Positions 38,385 to 52,013 of a DNA stretch of 64,000 bases are shown in pieces. Under the pieces are notes generated by a model. The model had not been told where the DNA came from, did not search any database, and saw only the letters and a list, made by a program, of their open reading frames with translations. The stretch's first letter is position 1; the number at the start of each line of letters is the position of its first letter. A program made the position numbers and the translations under genes. Where the stretch lies: the NCBI GenBank assembly GCA_036785705.1, contig JAWUZG010000084.1, positions 8,755,501 through 8,819,500 of the forward strand, in the 5' to 3' direction. The stretch is from Acanthornis magna (taxonomy: Eukaryota > Chordata > Aves > Passeriformes > Acanthizidae).

Positions 38385-41300
38385 CAATAATACTGCAGAC
38401 AACATTTGTAACAGCAAATTTCACAAGGAACAAGACTAAAACTCCTACAATCTTAAACTCCACTTCATAGTTCTGCTTTCAGGGCGCAACACTTTCCTGC
38501 TCCAAGTGAAAAGTCATCCACCCCAGTGGTGTCTCTGCGATTCCTCCCCAGGCACTTGTTCCTGTGCTTGCTCTCCTGCCAGCCCTGGTCCCTCCTTTTC
38601 TCTGAACCTATCTTACTCACTAAACAGAGAGTGAATCAAATCTGTAGCTACCGATGTCTGTGCTTTCTGTTGAGATGAACAGAGGTTTCAGGAACTTCAG
38701 GGCTTCCTTTCCCCAGAAAGATGCCTCTGATCTGTGAAGTTTCAGTCCAAGAACCACAGCAAATGTAAGCTGTGATAAATGAGTGAGCACTGGGTAAAAG
38801 AGTAACACACTAATTTGGGTCAGGCTTTGTTTAAATGTGAGGGTTAAAATGTCCTGTTGTGCCTCTCTAAGACTGAGCCTGTGCTCACATATTTCTTACA
38901 CAGCCCTGGATTTTGGCTGCATCCAAGCAAAGCCCAGATCCCACGGAAGGCGGACACTGCTCAGCTCCTCTCACATCTAGGTCTTCCTTCCAAATGAAGC
39001 CCAAGGAGCTGAGCAGGATGGATTCCATGGTGCACAACAGCACATTTCCCTTGGGGGCATAAAGCTGCTGCCAGGCTTTGGATTGCAGTACAGTCACATG
39101 GATGGGATATAAATCCTGGAAAGGGACTGGGAAACACATAAAATCAGCCAACAAAGAGTCTAGAGCTATCAGCCAAGAGAAGAAGCAAGTGGCTTCCTCT
39201 GAGAGTTACAAAATAGTTTTTAAGATCCTTTCTTGATATTGATTCATTTTGAGCATCATGAAAAATAAAACAGATAGATCCCCCCAGTCTTTCCTCAAAT
39301 ACACCACACTTTTCCTGGTTAGGAAGTTTGCCCAGCTTCCCTAGCACAAGATCACTTAATGCAGGTGAGGAACTGGACTGCTGTGGTTATACAACCAGGA
39401 AGATTTTTACATTAGAAACAGGGTTGCTCATAAACCTATCAATGAACACATGGGGAAAAAAGTACAAACTGTCAGGAGAAAATTATGGACCAGAGATAAA
39501 AATTAATAGTGAAGTACTTGACAAAGTGCCAGACTTTGTGCAGGCACAGTTGTACCTCCTTCCTAAGATACACAAAAAACAGCTCAGTGTATTTTAAGAC
39601 AAATAGTTTCTAGCTGTGAATTACTGAAAAATAATTTAAAATTTATGGATTAAATGTGGAAGCTACAGATCTCTCTGAAACCCTCTTACTATAGTGGCAC
39701 CCTAATGAAATTAAAGCACTTCTCTTGCTGATATGTTAGATAGAACACTTGATCCCAGAGTATGGAGAATTATGAAAAGGAATAAATGAAGTGAAACTTA
39801 TTTCCAAAAATGTAATTTAAATCCCCAATGCACCTAAACCTTAGTAATTTCAGTCGGTTCTATAAATTTAATTTAGATGGAACTATTAGATTAGATTATT
39901 TAGATAGAACAACAAAATCATAGTACTGCCACCAAACATGCAGAAAGCATTTGTTTTACAAAAACTTAGGTGCATAAAATGGAAAGCATTTTAACTATGC
40001 CTCAGCAATGCCAGCATAACAAAGGGAAGAACCTGAGGGCTACAGCAGGTGACAGATTGACTGTTTCTTTAGAGCAAAATCTCCAGGTAAGATATTTATT
40101 TCAAATTGTGCAGCATATTCCAAGCAATCACTGAAACTCCAGACAAAATTCTAACTGGTAAATTTGCAGAAAATATGTAGGCTGAGATGAAATGTATCAC
40201 CACAAATGAAATCTTTTTCATCCTCTTTTCCCTGACATGTGCAGACCTTCTGCAAAGAAGGAAAGAGAGCATTATTTTGCTCAGTACCCAAGGCTCTGTT
40301 TCCATGGGAAGCATGCACCTATCTAGAACAAGTAGTTTGGTAGGAAATGTGATTTGTGAATGCTTGTTTCCCATGGTTTTGCACGAGATGCAAACACAGA
40401 CTTTTGTTTCTCTGCTGTCTATTAAACTAAAAGCCCAGATCAAAACTTTGCCTGCACTTAGGGCACTTTAACATCTCTTTCCCAATTGTATGTCAGATTC
40501 CAGTATGGGGAGAGCTTAGTCTAAAGCCTTTACTTCCAGGACAAACTAAAAGACTTTATCAGGGCCACTAAGTTTCATGAGATTTAACTGAATGCAATAC
40601 CTTTTAGGCTTTTTCCTATATCTCAAATGTTGTTACCTAATTACCTATTGTGTGTAAAAACTCTTCAGCTGAAACTCTGACAGACAGACACACAGCACAG
40701 CTATTTGAAAATTCTTTCTTTAGGAAATCAAGGTAAAAAATGCTTTAGTTTCATGGATTGTGTAGATTTTTTTCTTTGAAACTAAATGTTGCGATAAACA
40801 CAGGAAACAAACAGGCAGATTGACTCTGAAATTTGCACTCATTATGAGCATTTTATCAAAGTAGGCTGCAAAATAGTAAAAAACCTCCCACAAGACAAAG
40901 GTGGCCATTGGTAAATATAGAAAAATATCTAAGAAGTGGGGAGAAGTGCAACCCTGAGCCAGTGTCAGGTAGCAAGAATGTGAGAAGTGTTGATTATTCC
41001 TTATTTCTTCAGAAGACAGATACGCCACTTTTACATGATTAACATTTCATTCTGGTAACCAGACAACAATGCAGAAAAGGAATAAAAGTGCATTCTTAGC
41101 TGGTAACAGTAAGCATTAGCTCATCTCCTTTTTTTCTATTGTAAAAAAGCTAAGTTAAGTACTGTGGAGCCAGAGCTTCAATACTCTCCACAGCTCTTCA
41201 CAAAAGCCTCAATGAAATCTGGGTCCTGTCATAACATGACAAGAAGATAATCTGTGTGAGACCTTCCTTTCTGATTAGGAGGTGCTTTCTCTTAATCAGC

Positions 41301-42136
41301 TGGAAAGAAAGTCTCTTGGTAAGAAACCCTCCTCCTCCAGAAAATGAAAACAAATCTTCAGAGAAAGGCTTAGTCAGAATCTACGTGGAATCCAAGTGAA
41401 ACCATTTCCCTGGGCCTTAAAACTACCAAATGTGCCTGCGTGTTTGCAGCTCCTTAACTTCATCTGAAACAGTGTTCTAATCCAGGCAAGATTTCAACCT
41501 GCAATATAGGCTTTGTAGAATTAATATCTTAATGTTCCTGGACGCTGCGGCTCATCGAGTGTTATGTACTTTTTCATCTCTAGAGAGAAAGGAAGTAAAT
41601 TGGTGACTCTAAGCCTTGACACCTGTAAATCTGTTTCCAGGATGAAAAAGACAGATGTACAGTTTCTATTCTGTGGAGGTATTCCTTATTTACAGAGATA
41701 AGTAGGATCTGGGACAGGTTTTTGATTTCTATTCCCACCAGAATTCATTTATTTAGTGAGAAGAAATATAAGATTATTTACTTAATAATGACTTATAAAA
41801 CAAAAACCTCTCAACAAGTGCTAAGGAACTCTGTGCTCCTTCCTCCAACTATTTTTCCCTCCTTCAGCGTGAAAAAACAAAGCCTTGAAAGAGTAGTTAA
41901 ACCAAGAGTCCTACATCCCATTCCAGTGATCCATTATTCATTCCATTCTTCTCAGAAAAGAAATAGATATTTTTAATTTAAAATGCTGCCTCTAAAATCT
42001 TTAATTCTTCTTATTGCTAGAGGATTCTCTATTCAGGAACGATTTAAAGTATTTAAAACTTTGCGATTAGTTTCATTCTTGGCATTCTGCAGCCTGTAGA
42101 TTATGCATTCACCATCTTCCTGTACATACAATAGAA

Positions 42137-42174
42137 GCTCATAGAATAAAAACTGCTCAGTTAATTCTATGAGC
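42137..42174. repeat. Perfect inverted repeat, 11-bp arms
   Basis: GCTCATAGAAT (42137-42147) and ATTCTATGAGC (42164-42174) are exact reverse complements around a 16-nt loop. It could fold as a hairpin in RNA of either strand. The ATTCTATGA motif recalls CR1 tails, but no CR1 body is seen. Confidence 0.85.
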
Positions 42175-43421
42175 ATACCTATTTATTTTGCTAGATTATG
42201 TAATAGATAACTGAATCAAAATACTCAAATTATGAAAAAATTATTTCTCTAATACTTTCTGAATTATAATTTTTAATGTTGATCTGAGAGACTGTAATCT
42301 TAACTAGTTTCAAAAACAATTCTGATAATTATAATCATATTTATATTGTAAATAACATAATGCAAGAATATATTGGTTCTGAAGAGGGGCATTTGAACTG
42401 GAAATTTAAAATAAGGTTATAATACAAAAATCACATGACAAAATTGATCCAAAAAGCAACTTGCTTCTACCAAAGTCACCCTATAATTGCTGCTGTTGTC
42501 CCAACTGTCACAAATGTACGTGCACTGTATCCCAAGCATGGGCCACGAGCTTTGGTGCCACACATCCCAAAGCCTTCTCCTGTGCCCTGTTGAAGCCTGT
42601 TCAGCTGATGACTCCACAGAGCAATGAAAAACACTTTTCTCCACCTGTTTGGGTTCTGATTTTAAGAGGATCAGTATGTTCTGATTGAGAAGAATCAAAG
42701 GGGTTGCGTATTTCACAAGGGAGTTTCCTGTTTGTTTCAGAGTAGGAAATAAGCCTGAAACCACAAAGTATTTGTTGAGAAAGTGCTTTGCCAGTGGTGA
42801 CCACAACGTTTTCAAACCTGTTGCACTGGAGTGGCTCATCTTTCTCTCAAGGTAAGAACAGATTTTGCTAACACTATCCAAAGAAAATAACTGTGTTTTC
42901 CACGTTTAAAAAAAAAATAAATTAAAAATACATCAATCTGTCAAACTATGAGCCTATTCTCCACAGAGAATGCCAGCTGCAAGTAACACAGGAGGGACCT
43001 GAGCCCCAAATTGGAAAAAGGGTATAAAAGACCTACTTGTATGGGATAGCACCACTAGACTACTCAAAAGGCACCATAAAGGTCTTCTTACCTATTTAAA
43101 CACATATTCAGACATATTTAAATATGCAGTGAGAGGCTTATAAAAAGCATACCACACTAGACATGTATTTAAGTAAATATTAATATGCTTTAACATATGT
43201 TGAACCATTTATCTGGACAATATTAATTATCATAGTTACCTAAAAGCAGTAAGTACTAATGACAACTCCTACTACTATACATGAGACAAGGAGAGACCGA
43301 GAAAAAGAAGGAAGACACTGGTGAAACAATTTCTCTGCCCATTTTGAAAAAAAAAAAAAATTTCCAAGAGCTTAAAGAGATGGTGATTTTCATTGCAGAC
43401 TCAAAATGAAATGAGTGTACC

Positions 43422-43449
43422 TTTTTTTTTTTTTTTTTTTTTTTTTTTT
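43422..43449 (+). repeat. Poly-T run of 28
   Basis: Twenty-eight consecutive thymines occur within the large intron. Read on the minus strand, the direction of SOX6 transcription, this is A28. No retroposed gene body is recognised on either side. Confidence 0.95.
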
Positions 43450-45436
43450 GTAAGCAGGACCTTTAAAAGGCCAATTTTGCAAAGAGAAATAACACCTTTG
43501 TACTTTTAATGTATGTTTATGTAAAATGAGCGTGGCAGTTTCATGTTAATAAGCCCTGTTTAGGAAAAAAAAAAATAGAAAAAAAATCAGTTGCTGAACT
43601 ATGGTGAGTAATTAGCCCCTTAGCATCCCCTTTCTCCAGGAATGCTTCCTCCTGAGCTGGCTCTTTTAAATAGCTCCAGTCCTGACTGCCTTTGTTGAGC
43701 TTGGAAATTGTGCACATATGAGAGAAATTAAGCCCTCATTTAACAGGGACACATGTCTGTCAAGTCCAGAGGAACAAAGGCTGGTCCCTGGGGGCTACTC
43801 AGCTCCCTGAGGCTGCCACTCATTCTGTTAGCAATGCTTACCCTTTACAGATTGTGTATAAAACCCAATAAATCATTTCATCTGCTCTGGTTAATATACA
43901 CATGAGCCTGGGACTTTCTTCAAAGTATTTTTTTTTTCTTTTGCTTACAACTCCATTCATTTATTAAGAATCGTTCTCTCTTTGCCAGAGTTTAGCCAGG
44001 TTTACCTTTATGTAATAACATTAATGTCTGTGAAGTAAATCTGAAACATTTACTGTCAGAAATAAAGACATTTGATGCTACATCTATTTCACTGAGGAAA
44101 TGTTTTACAACTCTTTAATGGTCAATAATCATCAGTGTCTATTGTATAAATTACTAGTATATTCTGCTCCTCCTAAAGATACATCTAAAATGCCTGCATA
44201 TTTCAACTGAAAGCAAAACAACAGGGCAAATAAAATTACAGATCTGTAGCCTTGCATAAGAAGAGACTCGTTTCCTAATTAAAACAAACCAAAAGGAAAG
44301 TAATAAAGGTATCATTTTAGTTTTGTTCTTTACAAAGCATTATCACAAAGACACCACTATGTAGCCCTGGGTAAAACGAAAGAAAAAGGATTCTGATGAT
44401 GAAAAAAAAAACCAAACTTAATTGAACAAAGTGATAACTGAAGTAAACACATGCAAGACAAAAATAGTCACACACAATAGATCAGCTACATCTGAGCACT
44501 CTGTAGTGGACGGAGACACTTACCCCAAATATAAATTCACGCACAGAGCAGAGGAATATTTTACAGTGAATAAAAAAAAGTAAAATTAAATCCTGTCATT
44601 TCCATGTGAGCTCTTTTTGTATTTTAAAAAAGGGCCTAATTCTGTACTTCTAGTATTAGACTGACATAAGCGGAAAGAACATGAACAACACCAGCTGAGG
44701 AAATGGCACCCTGCGCAGCATTCAATGAAGCAAAACTCTCACTAAGTTGAGCGTGAGTTTTTCCTTATACTTGAGTGTAGGATTAAGCCAATACAGAAAA
44801 ATTACTGGTGTAGAATAAAAACAAATTAAAGTGTAGAGTTGTATCTTCTTTCCCTGAAATGGTAAATGCAATATTTCAATGCCTGCTATTAACAGGGGCC
44901 TTTTTTTTTTATATTTTGTCCACTCCGCAATTTTTAGCTAACACATTGAAAGCCTGCCATTTCTCAAGCAACAATATTACGCTTTGTATTGAAAACCACA
45001 AAATAAAGAGGGCTGACTGTTCTGACAGCTTTAATCCTGATGATACTTGGAGACCTAAGTAAAAAGAAACTGGTACAGCATGGAGTTTTCCCTGCTCAGC
45101 AGGCAGAGAAAAAGCAGTTCTGGATTTGATAAGTAAAACCAGATATAGTTGATGGTTATATGCTAAAGCCCTGCAATTAATGGAAAACATCAATAGTCCA
45201 ATGAACTTGCATATCAGTGGGGTCTTTGAGACGGCCTTTTCTCCCTTCTTGTTAAAAAATCATCAACCATACAAGTCAGGACTTTTTTTTTTGTGTAAAA
45301 AATCGTGCATGCTGCACTGTTGTCAAAGGAGAAGGTAAAAAATATCAAGACTCCAGATCCCATTTATACATTAAAAAACTCCCTGTGCACGTTGTTATTG
45401 ATATTCCTCACTGCAAATTCGTGCCACAGTAGCAAT

Positions 45437-45532
45437 GAAAAGCACCAGGCAGGATTATGACCCCAATATGGGGTGCTTTACAAATATGAAGATGTGGCCC
45501 ACTTGTCCTCAAGGATCTGACAGTCAGAATAA
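45437..45532 (-). mobile_element. CR1/L3-like 3' tail fragment, degenerate
   Basis: Read on the minus strand, it resembles the amniote repeat tail 'gattgtaagctctttggggc...gggaccatct...tgtttgtacagcgcc...caatggggtcctgatcc'. Here it reads GACTGTCAGATCCTTGAGGA, then GGCCACATCTTCATATTTGTAAAG, then CCATATTGGGGTCATAATCC. It shares this tail type with the SINE at 35932-36150, in the opposite orientation. No coding part of a LINE is present. Identification is by remembered consensus. Confidence 0.5.
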
Positions 45533-46050
45533 AACTGATGTAATAGTAGCTCATTTTTCTTAAAAACCATCCAACCTGAGACTATCAAAGGCTACAATTC
45601 AGTGTATATTAAACCAAGGTATAAACAAATAATTTTATAAAAACAAATTTCTGTAAGGGAAACATGACACTGTTATACCACGCCCTTGCAATCCTAAAAG
45701 TGACAGAAATGCAATAAATAACCTATTTTTAGTAAAAAAAACTGTACAATGCAACGTACATATTTACATTGTTCAACTTTATAGGGATCTACACTTTCAC
45801 CCTCACCACATGTACATAAAATGAATTTCTGAATAACTGACTAAACAGACACCAAAAAGGAAAGTGACTATGTCTACTCTGCAGCCACAGTAACAGTCAG
45901 GAATGATTCTGAAAGTGTAAGTCAATGAAAAGTAAGCCTTTATCAGCAAAAATGAGTGTGCCATAAAAGTAGTTTTAATTCTGCAAAGAACCTGGCTAAA
46001 CCTGATTTGGGTGAATAGGGATGGGGTTCAGATTAAAAACCTTGGTCCAC

Positions 46051-46080
46051 AAGTCACAAAACAAAAAGTCACAAAACAAA
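46051..46080 (+). repeat. Perfect tandem duplication, 2 x 15 bp
   Basis: AAGTCACAAAACAAA is present twice with no mismatch and no spacer. The lack of divergence suggests a recent slippage or duplication event. Confidence 0.95.
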
Positions 46081-49000
46081 GTAAAGACTTCCATTTGAGC
46101 AGGATTTGATTCATTCCTCATTACCCACATCAGATTTACCTGGTTAACAGAAGATCAGTTTCTAGAGTAGGTCATAACCAAGCACTACCTAGGGCGGATT
46201 TTTCCCCTTGAACCAAAGTGATCAGAAACTCTGAGCCTCTTTATCCACCTACTCTTTACAGATCAAAATGCAGAACGTTGCCGTGAAAACAAGGGAGAAT
46301 ATGCAAAGGTGTTATATGCTATGTATGCCACTGACATAATACTTTAATAGGATATGCTGTAATTTCCTGCAATTAATATCTTAGCAGAGCTATAAAGGCT
46401 TTTTTCCAAAATTATACCATTGCATTTACAACACTAAAATTAACGTTGTGTCAACCTTTCCATTATAAGCCCCCTTTTTCAGAGGTTTATAACTTGTCTG
46501 TAAAAATATATTCTGGCCTAAAATGTGGCATGCAAGATCTCCATTTAGAAACAGGCACTTTGATTAAATAAAAAACATTATTTAAGTCTGTTTCAAGTAA
46601 GTCTTGAATGCCCTACAAGCTGTGTGAGGGACCGCCAAGAAGTGTAGGCATTCTTTGAATAAAAACTTATTTTCTCTCCACAATAAAGCCACTGTTCAAA
46701 GGATGTTTCACAGCCACAGAATTTGCTCCACATCTGTAAGGAAAATACATGGATTTGGGAAACTACAGACGTCTTCAGTGAGCGTAGCCTCTCCAGGTGC
46801 CCGTTTCTGTGTGACAATGGCTGTACTTCTGGTCAGCATCTCAGCCACATGGGAGACTCAAGCTCCTAAAATGGTTTTCATTTGTGGCAAGGCAGTGGGT
46901 GAGAGGAACAAATATTTCTGTCTGGCTGAAGGGGATTCACTCTGGCTAAAAACTCCAACAGAGTAAACTAAGGCAAGTGATAAGTTGACAGAAAGTCACA
47001 GTAAAAAATATGATCAAGAGGTAGAGAACCACCCTATGAATTCTGAAACCATGGATTTCAAGTCTGTCAAATTTCATGTAAGAACTGGATTGAGTCACTT
47101 CGGAAATTTAACTAAGGTGTTTAAATTAGGAACCTCGTTGTCTAATCAACAGAAGGTAATTCACAGCACCTGGACTGCTTTATATATGGAGCCAAAAGTC
47201 CTAATTCAGTCACCCAAATTAGATATCTAAAATTAGATGCCCCCAAATATCTATATGCTTTTTATTCTGCCTCAAAAGAAAGAGTGTTGTGAGGATAATA
47301 CACTTCAGCTTACGAGACACTCAGATATGCAGTTACAGAGGGGATGAGTATCCTGAAAATATATCACCAATAAAATTCAATGAGATGGAAAAGGCAAAGC
47401 TAGAAATGTGATAGTAGCGTTCGTCATACCAATCACTCCTTGTCAAAGCAAAAACAAATGCTATACCCCTTTTCTGAGCAAGGTTTATTGCTATATATTA
47501 TATTATACATTGCTTTATCAAATACAGATAAAGCATGTGCAGATAGAGCATGCTTAGGCTGTTAGGTATGTATTGCACTATTTTGTTACCTGTAGCAAGT
47601 AGCCATGCAACTCATTCATCTACCTGATCTAGATTTTAAGCTAATTATATTAAATTCCTCCAACTGGTTAATCTCTCATTTACAGAGTCAAAATGCCTAA
47701 TACATTACTTTAAAATTAAGTTCCCTAACTCAGAAGTGCCCTTCCATACTGTGTGACGGTGATGTGTCTCAAGATGGATTTCACACTTCACCATCAACTG
47801 TGAATTTCTTGGCTTGTATTATTTGGTGTTACAACTTTAATGGTTTCTTATACTGTCATATTGGGTGAGTGAAAAAGATTAATTCAGCATTTCATAATGC
47901 ACCATTGTATACTGTTTACATCATTTATTTTCTTTTTACTGAATGATTACAAATTTCCATTTAAAGTTAATAACATTTTGTGGGAGTTACTGCATGTGAA
48001 TTAAGCGTGGTGATGTCAGTGCATCCCTCTGGAATTTAAAAGATATTTCACTGTGTTATATCATGTGCCACACAGTATATCAATTTTTATTTCCCATCCC
48101 TCAAGTATGGAATGCATGCTGTGTAACTTCTAGATTCTCAATATAGACATAATTTACCCAAGCTGTGCAAATGCCCAACTTGCAGAAGATGATATATACA
48201 AGATTTATATAAAAGACTAGCTCTTTCAAGGAACCAAAAGCCTTGCATACAACACAAGCCACTATATTATCTAATTATTTGGGGAGAGGGGTTTCTAATG
48301 TTACAGACAAAAGGAAACAGCATGTAAACTGCAGCCATAAAGCAATTTTTTCTTACTTTAACAACTTTAAGATTAGATAGGTAAATCCCAGGCAAGACCA
48401 TTTATCTTCCTTGAGAACTATGATTTGACATTTTTGCGAGTGCCTGGATTAGCTGGTTGCTTAAGACAGTGACTATTAGAAATAGTCATTCACTTTACTT
48501 TTACTTACATGCCATCAAGTGTATACTGAATGTTAAACAGCATCTAGTTTGCTCATTTGCTCGATTGCACACACTACTATTTCCTTTATGTAAATTCATA
48601 ATTCCTGAATGCATTCAGAGAGCAATGCACCTACTTCTTCCTTGCTGTCATGACATTAAATATATTAAAAATAAGTTTTTTATGCTCAAATTGATTCAGT
48701 AATATGCTTACATTCTGGAATATTCCCACAATTACAACTAAAAAACTTTGATCCCTTATACCAGGACTTAATCCATCTGATAAATTTAGGTTTTTACTGT
48801 GAGATTTCAAGAAGTACTTTACAATTTATTTGCTATATGCTTTTGGCCTTTTTAATGTGGGGCTGTACTTCATCATTTTCCTCCAAATACCTGCTTCTGC
48901 AGACAAAAATTTTGACCTCTGATATCACCGCATTCCAGCCTTGCCTGTATATCTGAATATCTCCATAAATCAAGCTATTTCAATACCAACATTTATTAAC

Positions 49001-51394
49001 TATTTTCTTTAGTGCGTCAAATGGTGGAGGCGAAGGAGGTTAAAAAAAAAAAAAAAGAAAAAGCAATGCAAAACCTGATTGTTTTCCCTCTTGGCCATCA
49101 CATGCTTGTCAATCACAAAAATCATCACTGGAAAAGTAACTAATTAAAAATGAAAAGCCAATATCTCAAGCCGTTCCTGTCAGTCCTGGGATATGTTTCA
49201 ATGCAATACTGATGTAAGACATGAAAAAGAGCTGGCGTGCCCAAATGGTTGCCTGTTTTTCCCAGCTACATCTGTTTGTCTAATAAAACAAATTACATTC
49301 CCTAAAATCCCTGCTGCATTTATACCTTTGATATTCCAACCACAATGCTAATATCCTAAGTCCTTCCTTGCAAGAGGGGTTCAATTCTGTGAAGCCCAGT
49401 TATGTGAGTAACAGTACACAAGTCATCAAACACTGGCTGAGCGGGTATTACTCAAGCAAACAAGACTTCCCAGGATCAGTCCTGCTGGATAGGCTGCCAG
49501 TTGGCACCAATTCCACTCCCAGTCATCCATTTTACTTTGTGCACATGCCACTTAGGAACGAAACTGGTTCTCCGTACTGGAGCAAATAGCGTGTTACTAT
49601 TGCATTGTCCCAAATGTTGCAATATTGAAAGAACTACATCTTGCAGACTGACCGAGGGGTGATGCAGAGCCGTGCTACCAGAGTAACAGCATCAGAGAGG
49701 TTCAGAGGGGCGTCATCTCTGCCAAACTCCTTGGGAGCTGGACCAGGGTGTCTGGCTCAGCCATGGCAGTCACTTCACACTGGGTAGGAATGGGCAGAGC
49801 ACCAGCCGAGAGTGACCCCTGGGCAGCAGCACAGGTGGGCAGCAAATATTGGCTGCATCCTCTGCTGTTATTCAGGAGCTGGTTATAATCTGCCTCTAAA
49901 TTAAAAGGTCTCAAATCAGAGGCCCTTCTGTAAGTGAAGCCTGTAGTAGAAGTGTCTGAGCTGAATAGAATCAATGAGATTTTAGCCCCTGGCTTTGGCA
50001 GAGGCACAGCTGAGAGCAAGCCCTTAAGCCACTGGTGAGGACGCAGCAAAGCATGCCCCAAGCAAACGAAGCAGCAGGACCTGAACTGGGGATGCCTATG
50101 TCTTCATTTCCAATTTTAAAACACACGTGGGAGAGGGAAAGTGGGAGGACAGCTACTATCATTTTCTGCACCAACATGAGCCCAAGAAACAATGACATTT
50201 ACTTTGGTTTAACTAATTTCCACACATCAGATCATGTTCGGCACCCATGTGCCAAAGTCCTATTCTTCAAGTCTGTTGAAATACCACTTTTCGAAACATG
50301 TGTGCTAACATTTGGCCAACACCACCACAAGATCATTTTATTAACTTGTAGCTCATTTCATAGACTGCTGCTCATGTTGCTAACATATGCTATTCTACCA
50401 TTTACTGCTCTATAATTAGAGAAGTCATATGAAAGAGATACACAAGGCTCAATTTTTGCATTAAATACAATTTGTTTAGACTCGGGTAGGCGAAATAAGA
50501 AAAAAAGTCATATAATGAATTAGAAAACTGAAAGACAACTAATTTAACTCTTAAAAGGCCACAGCAAAAATTTTTAAAACACAGCCCCCACCCCCCTCAT
50601 GACTGCATACAGTATTAAGAGTCAAATCCAGAACTATATTCTGCTCTGCCAGGATAAAACTTGTTTCCAGGGACTGAGGGCCTCAGGGGCAGAGCAGCTA
50701 GCAGGATCCTTGCAAATGGGGGACCAAGGGGTAAGATCAGAAGCTTACAAGTAGCAGAGGAACACACTGCGTCTTTTTTGTCACCACCACGCTGTTATGC
50801 CAAAGTATTTGTAGTACGGAAGAGGTTGAATAAAAGATAGAGAGCATCACCAGAATATTTATTATAGCATGTGCAACTCAGAGAAGGTAAGAAACCTACA
50901 TCACTTCTCTTTCCTCACAGCTGACAGAGAAAATTCCAAGCCAGCCAGCCACGAAGATGCCTTTTACTGGGAAAAGCTGGCCTATAGTAGATCTTTTGCT
51001 TGAGTAATTATCACATAAGGACTTTAGAACTCATTAATAAGCCAATATGTAAAAATAAATAAAATATGAAACATTTGACTTTGATGTTTAGCTATTTGTC
51101 TTTCCTCCATTGGATCAGTTTCAATTTACACCGAGCAAGTTATGAGCTGGACAGAAGCCGTGGTGCCACACCTACAGCAGAGCCCCGTGAATTGGAATCA
51201 GCGATTTAGCAGCCAGCTCCAAGTTACAGGCACATAACACCATTTCTCTCTTCCAACTGCACACAACTGTTAGATATATATTATTTTTAATACTGAGCTG
51301 CTTAAAAAACAGTAAAAATATATACCATTGACGGCTGGGAATCAATTCACAAGCAAACTGGGTTTTAAGGGAAATGCATCCTTTCTACTGTAAA

Positions 51395-51422
51395 TTAATA
51401 AACTGCAGCTATAGTTTATTAA
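51395..51422. repeat. Perfect inverted repeat, 10-bp arms
   Basis: TTAATAAACT and AGTTTATTAA pair exactly around the 8-nt loop GCAGCTAT, in AT-rich intronic sequence with many homeodomain-like cores downstream. Confidence 0.85.
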
Positions 51423-51938
51423 GCCACCACAATATTTTACATTTTCTACTGCCATAATCTTGACTGCTTATAAATTACAGTACTTTTACCTATTCTTTAA
51501 TCCAGAAACATCATTATTAAAATGTTTGATGGAGGCTGCAGTGCATCTATCATTACTTGTAAAAGTTAATTAGATTAGATAAAAGAAATAATTAGATTTG
51601 CATTTTTATCCTGGTTTTAAACTTCCAAAGAAGATCACAACAGTGTGCCTGTAGGCAATTAAAAACAGCATACAGCAGTGAAATATAAAGGCAAAAAAGG
51701 TCTGTTTTTCCTGGCTAATTCATGATTGAAGATACAATTACAAAATATTTTAAGGGTTTGCTGAAGCTGGGGGCTATTCCTAGACTTCTAAGCTTTGTTT
51801 ATAACTCTCTCTCTCTTTCAAGGGAGTATCTGATCTGCGTACCCTGGCAATAGAAGTATCAAATTGCTTTCAATGGCTTTATTTGGTCCTGTGCAGAGCT
51901 TGCTGGAAGGGGATCAGTTTCATTATCAATAACAAAAT

Positions 51939-51945
<7 letters not shown>

Positions 51946-51969
<24 letters not shown>

Positions 51970-52013
51970 GAAAGAAAAAAAAGAAAGAAAAAAAACACCA
52001 CACCAAAAAAAAA
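51946..52013 (+). repeat. Poly-A followed by GAAA-rich tract
   Basis: Twenty-four adenines are followed by about 44 nt of A-rich sequence with scattered G and C. On the SOX6 sense strand it is a poly-T/TTTC tract. No retroposon body or target duplication is evident. Confidence 0.9.

Noticed and set aside
42417..42881. 154-codon minus-strand open frame
   Set aside because: No family resemblance in translation. It may be part of an unrecognised old repeat, but nothing supports a gene.
49620..50080. GC-richer stretch that might be a transposon or LTR fragment
   Set aside because: No terminal repeats, reverse-transcriptase motifs or consensus tail could be seen.
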